NCBI GenBank assembly: GCA_020354435.1
Contig: CP070646.1
Coordinates: 1,195,095-1,236,795, forward strand
Direction: 5' to 3'
Origin: Gammaproteobacteria bacterium
GTDB taxonomy: Bacteria; Pseudomonadota; Gammaproteobacteria; GCA-001735895
DNA length: 41,701 nucleotides
The notes below the pieces were generated by a model, which saw only the letters and a list, made by a program, of their open reading frames with translations, was not told the origin of the DNA and searched no databases. This document shows positions 9,100 to 20,603 of the stretch, piece by piece (position 1 is the first letter of the stretch; the number at the start of each line of letters is the position of its first letter). Made by a program: the position numbers and the translations under genes.

Positions 9100-9468
9100 A
9101 TGGTGAAGGATTATTCGCGCAGCGAACGGCTGGCATCTCAGATTCAGCGCGAACTGGCGTCACTGGTTCAGACCGAGCTGAAAGATCCACGTCTCGGCAT
9201 GCCGAGTATACTCGAGGTAGAGGTGAGCAAGGATCTGGCCCACGCCCGGGTTTACTTCAGCGTGCTGAATCCCGAGGATGCCGAAGCCTGTCTCGAAGCG
9301 CTTAACCACGCAAGCGGGTTCCTGCAGCGGGAAATCGGTAAAAGCATCAAGGCGAGGGTGACTCCCAGGCTTGCCTTCATTTACGACGATACCGATATCC
9401 GCGGTCGCCAGCTGTCCGACCTGATTGACTCCGCGGTCGCCAGTGACAAGGTTAAAGCCAACCACTGA
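9100..9468 (+). CDS. rbfA: 30S ribosome-binding factor RbfA
   Basis: This encodes 122 residues, the typical size. RbfA is a small KH-fold protein that binds the 30S subunit during late 16S rRNA maturation and is linked to cold adaptation. The sequence begins MVKDYSRSERLASQIQRELA and contains KDPRLGMPSILEVEVSKDLAHA and TPRLAFIYDDTDIRG, all typical of the family. I chose the ATG at 9100, 11 bases after the infB stop; longer in-frame extensions would lie inside infB. The stop TGA overlaps the truB ATG (TGATG at 9466-9470), which suggests coupled translation. Confidence 0.97.
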   Translation: MVKDYSRSERLASQIQRELASLVQTELKDPRLGMPSILEVEVSKDLAHARVYFSVLNPEDAEACLEALNHASGFLQREIGKSIKARVTPRLAFIYDDTDIRGRQLSDLIDSAVASDKVKANH

Positions 9469-10391
9469 TGGCCGGCCGGCGAAAGCCACAGGGCTATCGG
9501 GATATCGACGGCATCCTGATTCTCGATAAACCCGCAGGCATCAGCTCGAACCACGCACTTCAGCAGGTCCGGCGCCTGTACCGCGCGCGAAAGGCCGGAC
9601 ACTGCGGCAGTCTCGACCCGCTCGCAACCGGTGTTTTGCCAGTGTGCCTCGGCCAGGCAACCAGGTTCTCCAGTTACCTGCTAGGCGCGAGCAAGACTTA
9701 TCGGGCCTGCGCGATGCTCGGCCGGACCACGACCACGGGCGACTCCGAAGGCGAGGTGATCGCCAGTCGACCCGTCAACGTCAGCCGCGAACAGGTTGAA
9801 GCCGTATTACCCCGGTTTATCGGCGCGATCGAGCAGGTTCCACCGATGTATTCGGCCATTCGGCACGAAGGCAGGCGACTCTATCAGCTCGCGCGCGAGG
9901 GCAGGCAGGTCGAGCGCAAGCCGCGCGGGGTAGAGGTTTATTCACTCGAGCTGTTGTCATTTGATCACGACAGTTTCGAGTTCGAAGTCTGCTGTTCCAA
10001 GGGTACCTATGTCAGAACCCTTGCCGAAGATATCGGAAATGCGCTCGACTGCGGTGCGCATCTGACGGCGCTCAGGCGCGGCGCGGTTGGTCAGCTCATG
10101 TTGAAGGATGCGGTAAGCGTGGATCGGCTGCAGCAATTGGCAGCAGAAGGCAGCGAACAAATCGACCGTTTACTGTTGCCGGTAAGCGCGGCGCTGGATC
10201 GGTTTTCCGAGCTGCGTCTCGACGCCGCGGCGAGTCTCGATATTCGCCATGGACGGCGGGTAAAACTCGCGCACGCGCCGGCCATCGGGCTGTATCGTCT
10301 GGTTTCCGACGAAGGCCGTTTCATGGGCCTCGGAGAAGTGGGCCCCGACGCCGAGCTGGCAGCAAAAAGGCTAATGAATACAGCAAGATAG
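9468..10391 (+). CDS. truB: tRNA pseudouridine(55) synthase TruB
   Basis: This encodes 307 residues. TruB converts uridine 55 in the T-loop of tRNAs to pseudouridine and also acts as a tRNA chaperone. The catalytic motif [12 protein letters not shown] carries the expected aspartate at about residue 50, in the context HCGSLDP where many homologues have HTGTLDP or [27 protein letters not shown] and [17 protein letters not shown] are further family signatures, and the C-terminus has a PUA-like segment. The start overlaps the rbfA stop by one base, and the gene is in the conserved rbfA-truB-rpsO order. Confidence 0.97.
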   Translation: MAGRRKPQGYRDIDGILILDKPAGISSNHALQQVRRLYRARKAGHCGSLDPLATGVLPVCLGQATRFSSYLLGASKTYRACAMLGRTTTTGDSEGEVIASRPVNVSREQVEAVLPRFIGAIEQVPPMYSAIRHEGRRLYQLAREGRQVERKPRGVEVYSLELLSFDHDSFEFEVCCSKGTYVRTLAEDIGNALDCGAHLTALRRGAVGQLMLKDAVSVDRLQQLAAEGSEQIDRLLLPVSAALDRFSELRLDAAASLDIRHGRRVKLAHAPAIGLYRLVSDEGRFMGLGEVGPDAELAAKRLMNTAR

Positions 10392-10412
10392 CTCGAAACC
10401 AGGCGGTAGGTG

Positions 10413-10432
10413 GCAATTCCCCGGAGAATTGC
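10413..10432 (+). other. Hairpin between truB and rpsO
   Basis: Perfect 7-base arms GCAATTC (10413-10419) and GAATTGC (10426-10432) enclose 6 bases. No T-run follows, so this is not a clear intrinsic terminator. It lies just upstream of the predicted rpsO promoter and may be a 3' stability or processing structure for the truB messenger. Confidence 0.5.
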
Positions 10433-10443
10433 GGTTAAAGTCC

Positions 10444-10472
10444 TTGTTACCACCAGCGCAGATAGGTAGAAT
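10444..10472 (+). promoter_or_regulatory. Predicted sigma-70 promoter for rpsO-pnp
   Basis: TTGTTA (10444-10449) and TAGAAT (10467-10472) are separated by exactly 17 bases. The expected start lies near 10479, giving a leader of about 28 bases before rpsO. E. coli also has a separate promoter ahead of rpsO inside this operon, which supports the call. Confidence 0.6.
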
Positions 10473-10506
10473 ACCTGCCTTTTTCGGGCCCCACGAGGTT
10501 TTATCC

Positions 10507-10776
10507 ATGGCAATGTCAGCTGAACAGAAAGCTGCGATTATTGCTGATTTTCAGCAAAGTAAAGGTGACACCGGTTCACCCGAGGTGCAGGTTGCGCTGT
10601 TATCACACCAGATCAGCCACCTGACCGAGCACTTCAAAAAACATATTCATGACCATCATTCGCGTCGCGGACTGCTGAAAATGGTCAACCAGCGTCGCAA
10701 TTTACTGGATTATCTGAAATCCAAGAATCAGCAGCGCTACAAAGACTTGATTGCAAAACTCGGATTGCGTCGATAA
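10507..10776 (+). CDS. rpsO: 30S ribosomal protein S15
   Basis: This encodes 89 residues, the standard S15 length. S15 is a primary 16S rRNA-binding protein that organises the central domain of the 30S subunit. Family blocks are [40 protein letters not shown] and the C-terminal [10 protein letters not shown] prefer the ATG at 10507 because GAGG (10495-10498) sits 8 bases upstream; the next ATG at 10513 is also possible and would remove two residues. pnp follows after only 15 bases. Confidence 0.98.
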   Translation: MAMSAEQKAAIIADFQQSKGDTGSPEVQVALLSHQISHLTEHFKKHIHDHHSRRGLLKMVNQRRNLLDYLKSKNQQRYKDLIAKLGLRR

Positions 10777-10791
10777 GTAAGTGAGAGAATA

Positions 10792-12894
<2,103 letters not shown>

Positions 12895-12917
12895 TCCCGA
12901 CTCCGGCAGCAGACGAC

Positions 12918-12947
12918 AAAAAGGGGAAACGATGTTTCCCCTTTTTT
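12918..12947 (+). terminator. Strong Rho-independent terminator after pnp
   Basis: Thirteen-base perfect arms AAAAAGGGGAAAC (12918-12930) and GTTTCCCCTTTTT (12934-12946) enclose the three-base gap GAT; the innermost pairs would open to form the loop. The T-run is part of the 3' arm. It marks the end of the rimP-to-pnp transcription unit. The A-run of the 5' arm would let it work in the minus direction too. Confidence 0.92.
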
Positions 12948-12982
12948 GTGTCTGCTTGTAATCTTGGTCGTGGAGGTAAGAA

Positions 12983-13306
12983 ATGCCCGGGCTTATTCGA
13001 GCGATGTTCGGACTGTTACTGACATTTGTCGTTTTATCGGCGGATGCCGAATCCATGGGTATTAATCAGGCGCTGAGTTGCCTGGTCAAACCCTGCAACC
13101 AGGCACCCCTGCGGGTGGATGTGATCGATTTTCGGCAACAGGGTTTTGCCGCCAGGAGTAAAACCGTTGTGCGCCAGGGACGTACGCTGCGCCGCCTGAA
13201 GCTGACCGGGTTCGAATCAATCGATGCCGCCCTGAATACCGCATCCCGGATTGAGCAAACCCCGGGTATTCGCGATGCCCGGGTATGGAAGCAACCGGAT
13301 TCCTAG
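12983..13306 (+). CDS. Small predicted secreted protein of unknown function
   Basis: This encodes 107 residues. Residues 1-22 form a clear signal peptide (basic start, then LLLTFVVLSADA), so the product is probably periplasmic, with a mature part of about 85 residues. The mature part has two closely spaced cysteines (SCLVKPCN), a basic middle with QQGFAARSKTVVRQGRTLRR and no further hydrophobic helix. I recognise no family. A strong ribosome-binding site (GGAGG about 6 bases before the ATG) supports translation. It stands between the pnp terminator and a convergent gene whose stop codon shares the palindrome CTAG with its own, so the two coding regions overlap by a few bases. Confidence 0.75.
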   Translation: MPGLIRAMFGLLLTFVVLSADAESMGINQALSCLVKPCNQAPLRVDVIDFRQQGFAARSKTVVRQGRTLRRLKLTGFESIDAALNTASRIEQTPGIRDARVWKQPDS

Positions 13307-13515
13307 AGCAACTTGAACATGGTGCCGCAGTAGGGGCATCTGGCTTCGCCGCCGTTTTCCTCGACCGGAATATACACCCGTGGATGTGAATTCCACAGGC
13401 TGCTGCCTTCAACCGGACAGTGAATCGGCAAGTCGCCGGATTTGACTTCGATCGCGGTTTTCGCGTTAGGCGTGGCGTAGGCGTCCTGGTCTGCAGCAGT
13501 GTCGGGATTAACCAT
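13303..13515 (-). CDS. Zinc-finger CHCC domain protein (NDUFS6-like)
   Basis: This encodes 70 residues. The C-terminal half contains IHCPVEGSSLWNSHPRVYIP followed by GGEARCPYCGTMFKLL. This is the C-H-C-C zinc-binding pattern (Cys33, His44, Cys60, Cys63) of the short family related to the mitochondrial complex I accessory subunit NDUFS6. The bacterial function is not well established. It starts 7 bases after the ilvE stop, so it is probably the last gene of the glnE-ilvE unit. Its stop overlaps the stop of the convergent secreted-protein gene. Confidence 0.9.
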   Translation of the reverse strand: MVNPDTAADQDAYATPNAKTAIEVKSGDLPIHCPVEGSSLWNSHPRVYIPVEENGGEARCPYCGTMFKLL

Positions 13516-13522
13516 GATTTCT

Positions 13523-14446
13523 CTATTTAACGTAAGTTAGCAGGTCGAGATATTTTTCGTTGCGGCCGTGCACCAGGTCGAAATAATCGCTTTGCAGCAT
13601 TTCCGTGATCGGCCCGCGCGCGCCGCTGCCAATGGCGCGGTTGTCGAGCTCGGCGATCGGCGTAACCTCGGCCGCGGTGCCGGTAAAAAACGCTTCGTCG
13701 GCGATATAAATTTCGTCACGGGTCAGGCGTTTTTCGACGATCTCGAGGTCACGGTCCGCAGCCAGATTAAAAATAGTCTTGCGCGTAATGCCGTTCAGTG
13801 CAGTTGTCGTCTCCGGGGTGTAAATAAAATCATCCTTGACGACAAAGATGTTTTCACCGCTGCCTTCAGCGACGTAACCTTCGGGATCGAGTAGCAGGGC
13901 TTCGTCGTAACCGTCATTAAGCGCCTCGCCCAGCGCTGCCATCGAGTTGATGTACTGACCATTGGCCTTTGCCTTGGTCATGGCAATATTCGGATGATGT
14001 CGCGTATAAGACGATGTTTTGATGCGAATGCCTTTTTCCAGCCCTTCCTGGCCGAGATAAGAACCCCATTCCCAGGCAGCGACGATACAGTGTACGCTCA
14101 GGTTGTCGGCGCGCAGGCCCATGCCCTCGGAACCGTAAAATACCATCGGCCGGATGTAGGCGCTGTCGAGTTTGTTTTCCCGCACCGAGGCGACCTGTGC
14201 GTCCATGATTTGTTGCGGCGTATAGGTGATCGCCATGCCGAGCACTTTACAGGATTCGAACAGGCGCCTGGTATGCGCCTCGAGGGCGAAGATAGCGGTT
14301 CCCTGTTCGGCATGGTAGGCGCGCACGCCCTCGAAACAGCCCATGCCGTAATGCAGCGTGTGCGTCAGCACATGCGTGGTGGCTTCCCGCCACGGAACCA
14401 TTTCGCCGTCATACCAGATAACACCGTCGCGGTCGGACATCGACAT
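13523..14446 (-). CDS. ilvE: Branched-chain-amino-acid aminotransferase
   Basis: This encodes 307 residues, a fold-type IV pyridoxal-phosphate enzyme. It catalyses the last step of leucine, isoleucine and valine synthesis and the reverse reaction. Family stretches include TLHYGMGCFEGVRAY near residue 30, SAYIRPMVFYGSEGMG near residue 95, TKAKANGQYINS with the likely PLP lysine Lys160, the segment DEALLLDPEGYVAEGSGENI near residue 180 and FFTGTAAEVTPI near residue 255. The start at 14446 is preceded, one base away, by the glnE stop, and GGAG lies about 7 bases before the ATG. A second ATG two codons in is possible. Linkage glnE-ilvE is also known from Pseudomonas. Confidence 0.97.
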   Translation of the reverse strand: MSMSDRDGVIWYDGEMVPWREATTHVLTHTLHYGMGCFEGVRAYHAEQGTAIFALEAHTRRLFESCKVLGMAITYTPQQIMDAQVASVRENKLDSAYIRPMVFYGSEGMGLRADNLSVHCIVAAWEWGSYLGQEGLEKGIRIKTSSYTRHHPNIAMTKAKANGQYINSMAALGEALNDGYDEALLLDPEGYVAEGSGENIFVVKDDFIYTPETTTALNGITRKTIFNLAADRDLEIVEKRLTRDEIYIADEAFFTGTAAEVTPIAELDNRAIGSGARGPITEMLQSDYFDLVHGRNEKYLDLLTYVK

Positions 14447-14447
14447 T

Positions 14448-17279
14448 TTAATTCTCCAGGCCGAAACACTCGTTCCAGCAATTTACAACGTGACTTACCT
14501 GTGCCTCGATCATTTCGGCATCGACTTCACTGGATTGGTTTTGCATTACGGATTCGTGCAGCAAGTGATGATAGTCGGTGTATATTTCAGCCAGCCGCGA
14601 TTGCGCACTGGTAATCAGTTTTAACCGAAATAACTCATTGAGCAGGCGAATGTTATCAGAATATAAACAATCTGAGCCAATATTATTTGCCTGCTTGAGT
14701 ACCCAGTATTGCACCAGGAACTCGATGTCGACCATGGTGCCGCGTGACTGCTTCAAATCCCTGCGCTCGCCCTCGGGTGGCTGTTTGCTGCGGTAAATCC
14801 GCTCGCGCATTTCGACGATATTCTTACGCAGCTCGTCATCGTTGCGCTCGAGGCACAGGACCTGACGGCGAATGCGTTCGAATTCCGGTTCCAGCGCCGG
14901 ACTGCCGGCTACCAGCCGCGCCCTGACCAGCGCCTGGTGTTCCCAGGTCCAGGCCTTTTCCAGCTGATAGCGCAAATAGGCCTGAGTCGAGGACACCAGT
15001 AATCCGGAAGAGCCTTCAGGCCGCAGGCGTGAGTCGATTTCATAGAGTTTGCCCGAGGCCGTCAGGACGCTGGTCATCGAGATGATTTTTTGCGCCAGGC
15101 GGCCGAAGAAAACCGAGTTTTCGATGCACTTGTCGCCGCTGGTGAACTGCTGTTCACCGCTGGAATCGTGCAGAAAGATGACATCGAGATCGGACTGGTA
15201 ATGCATTTCATAGCCACCCAGCTTGCCGTAACCGATGATTGCCAGGTTGGCCTCGCGACGTTCGCCGTCTATCGTACACTGCGGAATGCCATGTTGTAGC
15301 TGCAGCGCTTTGCTGGCGAGGCGGTATACCGCTTCCAGCACAACCTCGGCCAGCTCGGATAAATAGCGACTGGCCTGCAGCGCATCGATTTCCTGCGCCA
15401 GCTCGGCGCTGGCGATAACCAGCGTTTGCTCGCGTTTGAACAGGCGCAGGCTGTCCAGCTCGAGCTCGGTGTCGCCCTCGATGTTATCGAGCTGAATCTG
15501 CAGCCGTTGATGCAGGGTTTTCTTGACGAAACGGCCCTGCTCGCCAGGCTGAATCAGATTCTCCAGCAGCATCGGGTACTGCGAAACCTCGTCGGCAATC
15601 CAGGCGCTGCGCGAAAAAAGCGAACAGAGTTTTTCCAGCAGTGCATTGTTCTGAAACAGCAGTTCGAAGTAAACACTGCGTCCCGCGATTGACGAAAACA
15701 GGCGCATGAAACGCTCGAACAGCAGTGCCGGGGTATCCTCCTGCCGCAGCGACTCAAGCAGTCGCGGCAGCAGGTTATTGAATCGCTGCCTCGCCCGCGC
15801 CGACATGTAATTCCAGGCTTTGGATTTGAGGAAGCGATTCAGTAACTGATTAAGTTCGTCGGCGTCGGTGATGCCGCTGTTATCGATAAAATCCCATCTT
15901 CGCTCGTCGTCGATGGTTTCGGCGAAGCTGTCGTCGATAACGGCTTCGGACTTTTTTTCTTCTTCCTGTTTGAACAGCTCTTTGAAAGTATGATTGACCT
16001 GGTCACGGTGCTGCTGCAATTGCTCGAGCAGGGCCTGCCAGTCGGTAAATCCCATGGTGCAGGCAATTCGCCGCTGCTGGTCGACGCTGCTCGGCAGGTC
16101 GTGGGTCTGCTGATCCGCGAACATCTGGATCCGGTTTTCCAGCTGGCGCAGAAAACAATAAGCGGCACGCAGCTGCTCAATGGTTCGGGGATCGACGATT
16201 CCCTGCTGTAACAAAGCCTCGAAGCAGGTAAAAATTTCGGTGCTCTGCAAGTGGTGATTGCGACCGCCTTTAAGAATCTGGAAGGCCTGCACGAAGAACT
16301 CGATCTCGCGAATGCCACCCGGACCGAGCTTGATGTTGACACGCATGCCGCGAGATCTTGCCTGATTATCGATCTTGCCCTTGAGCGTGGCCAGGCCATC
16401 GAATACGCGGTAGTCATGGTACTTGCGAAACACGAAGGGCTTAAGCAGCGCGGCCAGGTGCTGACGGCTGGCCGCGCTGCCGCTGATAACTCGTGCCTTG
16501 ACCATGGCGTACTGTTCCCACTCGCGCCCATGTAGCTGGTAGTAATGTTCGAGCGCGCTATGGTTCAGCACCACCGGGCCCGAGTCTCCCCACGGCCGCA
16601 GGCGCAGGTCGACGCGGTAGACGAATCCGTCGGCGGTGTTGTCGCTGAGTACCTGGTTGAACAGTCGTACCAGGCGCGCGAAGTACTCCTGGTAGCTGAG
16701 CTGGCCGTAACCCGTGAGTTCACCGTCGCTCTCGTAACAACAAATCAGATCGATATCCGAGGAAAAGTTGAGTTCACGACCGCCAAGCTTGCCCATAGCG
16801 ATGATATTGAGCTGCATTGGCTCGCCGTCGGCATCCACAGGCTGGCCGTGTTTTGCCGACAGTTGCCGATTACTGGCTTCGAGTGCGATTTGAATCAGTT
16901 GCTCGGCGAGGTCACTCAGATGGCGAAGCGTATTTTCCAGCGAATTACCTGCGACCACGTCGAGATAAATGATTTCGACCAGTTTACGGTGTCGATAAAG
17001 GCGAAGTTGACGCTTGACCGCGTCGATATCGATCTTCTGCGGTGACGCGAAATCGATGAAATCCGGTTCCAGGCTGAAGCGCTTGAGCTTTAGCAATACA
17101 TCGATCAGACTCGTATCCCGTCTCAACTGGTTCAACGCGTAGGGACTGGCGATAGCGAGCCGCTCGATGCGGTTTACCTCGTCGGCTTTGACCTGATTGG
17201 CGTTAAGGTAATCATCGACCGCTTGCCACTCGAACCTGTTTTCGGTGAGCATTGAGGCGGTATCCGGTGTCGTGATCAT
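14448..17279 (-). CDS. glnE: Bifunctional glutamine synthetase adenylyltransferase/deadenylase
   Basis: This encodes 943 residues (E. coli 946). GlnE attaches AMP to glutamine synthetase and removes it, under control of PII and glutamine. It has two nucleotidyltransferase domains: an N-terminal adenylyl-removing one with GKLGGRELNFSSDIDLICCY (residues 163-182, acidic pair D175/D177), and a C-terminal adenylyl-transferring one with GYGKLGGYEMHYQSDLDVIF near residues 682-700. The arginine-rich RVDLRLRPWGDSGP and DSRLRPEGSSGLLV segments follow each. Both active-site acid pairs are intact. A PII gene (glnB) lies near the end of this window. A Fur-like site is found only about 20 bases upstream of its ATG. 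Confidence 0.98.
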   Translation of the reverse strand: MITTPDTASMLTENRFEWQAVDDYLNANQVKADEVNRIERLAIASPYALNQLRRDTSLIDVLLKLKRFSLEPDFIDFASPQKIDIDAVKRQLRLYRHRKLVEIIYLDVVAGNSLENTLRHLSDLAEQLIQIALEASNRQLSAKHGQPVDADGEPMQLNIIAMGKLGGRELNFSSDIDLICCYESDGELTGYGQLSYQEYFARLVRLFNQVLSDNTADGFVYRVDLRLRPWGDSGPVVLNHSALEHYYQLHGREWEQYAMVKARVISGSAASRQHLAALLKPFVFRKYHDYRVFDGLATLKGKIDNQARSRGMRVNIKLGPGGIREIEFFVQAFQILKGGRNHHLQSTEIFTCFEALLQQGIVDPRTIEQLRAAYCFLRQLENRIQMFADQQTHDLPSSVDQQRRIACTMGFTDWQALLEQLQQHRDQVNHTFKELFKQEEEKKSEAVIDDSFAETIDDERRWDFIDNSGITDADELNQLLNRFLKSKAWNYMSARARQRFNNLLPRLLESLRQEDTPALLFERFMRLFSSIAGRSVYFELLFQNNALLEKLCSLFSRSAWIADEVSQYPMLLENLIQPGEQGRFVKKTLHQRLQIQLDNIEGDTELELDSLRLFKREQTLVIASAELAQEIDALQASRYLSELAEVVLEAVYRLASKALQLQHGIPQCTIDGERREANLAIIGYGKLGGYEMHYQSDLDVIFLHDSSGEQQFTSGDKCIENSVFFGRLAQKIISMTSVLTASGKLYEIDSRLRPEGSSGLLVSSTQAYLRYQLEKAWTWEHQALVRARLVAGSPALEPEFERIRRQVLCLERNDDELRKNIVEMRERIYRSKQPPEGERRDLKQSRGTMVDIEFLVQYWVLKQANNIGSDCLYSDNIRLLNELFRLKLITSAQSRLAEIYTDYHHLLHESVMQNQSSEVDAEMIEAQVSHVVNCWNECFGLEN

Positions 17280-17296
17280 TATTGGTAATTATTTGC

Positions 17297-17317
17297 AAAT
17301 GAGAACAGTTATTATTT
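17297..17317. promoter_or_regulatory. Predicted Fur box between glnE and the iron ABC transporter
   Basis: The sequence AAATGAGAA-CAG-TTATTATTT is an imperfect dyad (7 of 9 bases match between the arms) with the A/T-rich pattern and length of classical Fur operators. It is preceded by GC. It sits about 20 bases upstream of the glnE ATG and about 170 bases upstream of the ferric-iron-type permease start. The transporter is the expected target. The match was judged by eye. Confidence 0.6.
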
Positions 17318-17484
17318 ACGCCAGCATCGATATTAACTAAAATCCACGCACCGAAAGCGGGACGAGCAGTAACAATTTTAGCGCTGAATCCGGCGGTATA
17401 AACCATTAAATTGCCGAACAGACTAAAATTTTGTCGCGATACGGTTCGTCGCATGTAAGTCGTTTTTCCTCGAGCGGTCATTTA

Positions 17485-19136
17485 TTGAAATCCGTTTCTG
17501 CCAATCAATCGCTGTTGTCGGGTTTGTGGAAACCTGGCGTGCTGCTGGTCGCCTGCCTGTTCAGCCTGCCCATTTTCACCGTGGCCAGTTTCGTCCTGCA
17601 TCCGGCGAATGATGTCTGGCAGCATTTGCTCGACAACCTGCTTGGCGAGTACCTGCTCAATTCCGCGCTTTTAATGATTGGCGTGGCCGTGGGAACGCTG
17701 GTGATCGGTGTCGGCTGTGCCTGGCTTACCAGCGTCTGCCTTTTCCCGGGAAAGAAACTGTTTAGCTGGGCCTTGCTGCTGCCGCTGGCCTTTCCGGCTT
17801 ACATCATTGCCTATACCTATACCGGCATGTTCGATTTCGCCGGTCCGGTGCAAAGCTGGATCAGGGCCAGTACCGGCTGGGGAGCGCATGATTACTACTT
17901 CCCCGAGGTGCGTTCACTCGGAGGCGCGGTGACGATGTTTTCGCTGGTATTGTATCCCTATGTCTATTTACTCGCGCGTGCCGCGTTTCTCGAGCAATCG
18001 ATTTGCGTGCTCGAAGTCAGCCGCACGCTGGGCTGCTCGGTCTGGTCGAGTTTTTACCGGGTTGCATTGCCACTGGCGCGCCCGGCTATCGTCGCCGGCC
18101 TGTCGCTGGCGCTGATGGAAACCCTGGCCGATTACGGCACCGTGGCCTATTTTGGCCTGGGCGTGTTTACCACCGGAATTTTTCGAACCTGGTTCGGGCT
18201 CGGCGATGGCGCAGCCGCGGCCAAGCTGGCCGCGATCCTGCTCGCGTTCGTGTTTACCCTGATCGTGATCGAACGCTGGTCTCGCCGACGCGCGCGCTAT
18301 CATCACGCGACCTACCGCTATCGCTCGCTGCCGCAGTACCGATTGCGTGGCTGGCGCGCCTTTTTTGCATTCTGCGCCTGTTTCGTGCCGTTGGCGCTGG
18401 GATTTCTGCTGCCCGCCTGGCAACTAGCGCTATGGGCGCTCGAAACCTATGACTACATGGTCGACGCGTCCTTCCTGCAATTGACTCTCAATTCGCTCGA
18501 GCTGGCGACCAGCGCCGCGCTGCTGGCCGTATTGCTGGCCCTGTTCATGGTTTACGGCAAGCGTCTGTTCGACAGTAAAACCGTCAATGCGTCGATTCGA
18601 ATCGTTGCGACCGGTTATGCGGTTCCGGGGACCGTAATCGCCGTCGGCGTCATCATTCCGTTTGCCTGGTTCGATAACAGTATCGATACGCTGATGCGCG
18701 AACATTACGGCTTTTCCAGCGGTTTATTGTTGAGCGGCAGCCTGATTGCGGTCATGTTTGCCTACATGGTGCGTTTCCTGGCGGTTTCGATTCAGGCCGT
18801 GGAGTCAGGTCTTTCCAATATCAAACCTTCGATGGATGACGCTGCTCGCTCGCTGGCGCATGCGCCGGGGCAGGTCCTGATGCGGGTGCATCTGCCGTTG
18901 ATGAAGGGCACCGTATTGACCGCGTTGTTGATCGTTTTTGTCGATGTCATGAAGGAGCTGCCAGCCACGCTGATACTGCGTCCGTTCAATTTCAACACGC
19001 TCGCGGTCAGGGCCTTTGAGCTCGCCTCGGATGAACGCCTGGCCGATTCATCGACCGCGGCTCTGATGATAGTGGCTGTTGGCCTGGGGCCGGTTATACT
19101 GTTAAGTCGAAGTATTACTGCATCGAGAGCAGGTTC

Positions 19137-19140
<4 letters not shown>
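17485..19140 (+). CDS. Ferric-iron-type ABC transporter permease (FbpB-like, two fused permease domains)
   Basis: This encodes about 551 residues with roughly twelve hydrophobic helices, arranged as two copies of the binding-protein-dependent permease domain, as in FbpB/SfuB. Each half has an EAA-type coupling loop: LEVSRTLGCSVWSSFYRVAL in the first and MDDAARSLAHAPGQVLMRVH in the second. The protein would import Fe(III) or a similar ligand delivered by a periplasmic protein. The start is uncertain. I chose TTG at 17485 with GAGCGG 6 bases upstream; TTG at 17431 would add 18 residues without a visible ribosome-binding site. The stop overlaps the ATPase start by four bases (GTGA). Related permeases carry thiamine or other cations, so the substrate is inferred from similarity and from the nearby Fur-like site. 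Confidence 0.88.
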
Positions 19141-20183
<1,043 letters not shown>

Positions 20184-20208
20184 CGGCGACATCAAAATTC
20201 GAGACTAA

Positions 20209-20571
20209 ATGATCAGTAAAATTCTCATTACCCTCGGGGTAATCGTGGCCTGCATGTGGATGATTTCCTCGCGGGCCAAGCCGGAGTTGAGGAAAATCAG
20301 GAATCCTGAAACCGAACGCCGGAAAAAGCAGTTGCGCAATGGCGCCATCGCTTTCATGATTGTCATGGTCATTGCCGCCGGCGTCATGATTTATCTCGAG
20401 GTCGATGAGCGCAGCGCGGTCGTAACCGTACACGTCATCAACACGCAGTCGGGCGCGAAAAAATCCTATCGCGCGATGAAAAGCGAGATTCAAAGCGATG
20501 GTTTTACCACGCTCGACGGGGTGCAGGTTTTCGTCGCCGGTATCGAGAGAATCGAAATCGAATCCCGCTGA
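20209..20571 (+). CDS. Small membrane protein of unknown function
   Basis: This encodes 120 residues. Two hydrophobic segments are visible, about 3-20 (SKILITLGVIVACMWMIS) and 46-64 (AIAFMIVMVIAAGVMIYLE), separated by a highly charged cytoplasmic-type loop (ELRKIRNPETERRKKQLRN). A C-terminal soluble part of about 55 residues (VVTVHVINTQSGAKKSYRAM onward) looks beta-rich. I do not recognise a family. It follows the transporter ATPase by 25 bases and may be co-transcribed. It converges on adk. Confidence 0.75.
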   Translation: MISKILITLGVIVACMWMISSRAKPELRKIRNPETERRKKQLRNGAIAFMIVMVIAAGVMIYLEVDERSAVVTVHVINTQSGAKKSYRAMKSEIQSDGFTTLDGVQVFVAGIERIEIESR

Positions 20572-20572
20572 C

Positions 20573-20603
20573 GCCGGCTGCTATGACTTCAGAGCCGGCT
20601 GCT
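20573..20603. terminator. Possible hairpin between the convergent small membrane gene and adk
   Basis: GCCGGCT (20573-20579) and AGCCGGC (20593-20599) can pair around a 13-base loop, and the ten-base string GCCGGCTGCT is also directly repeated (20573-20582 and 20594-20603). It overlaps the last codons of adk. There is no T-run on either strand, so termination by it is only a guess. Confidence 0.3.
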
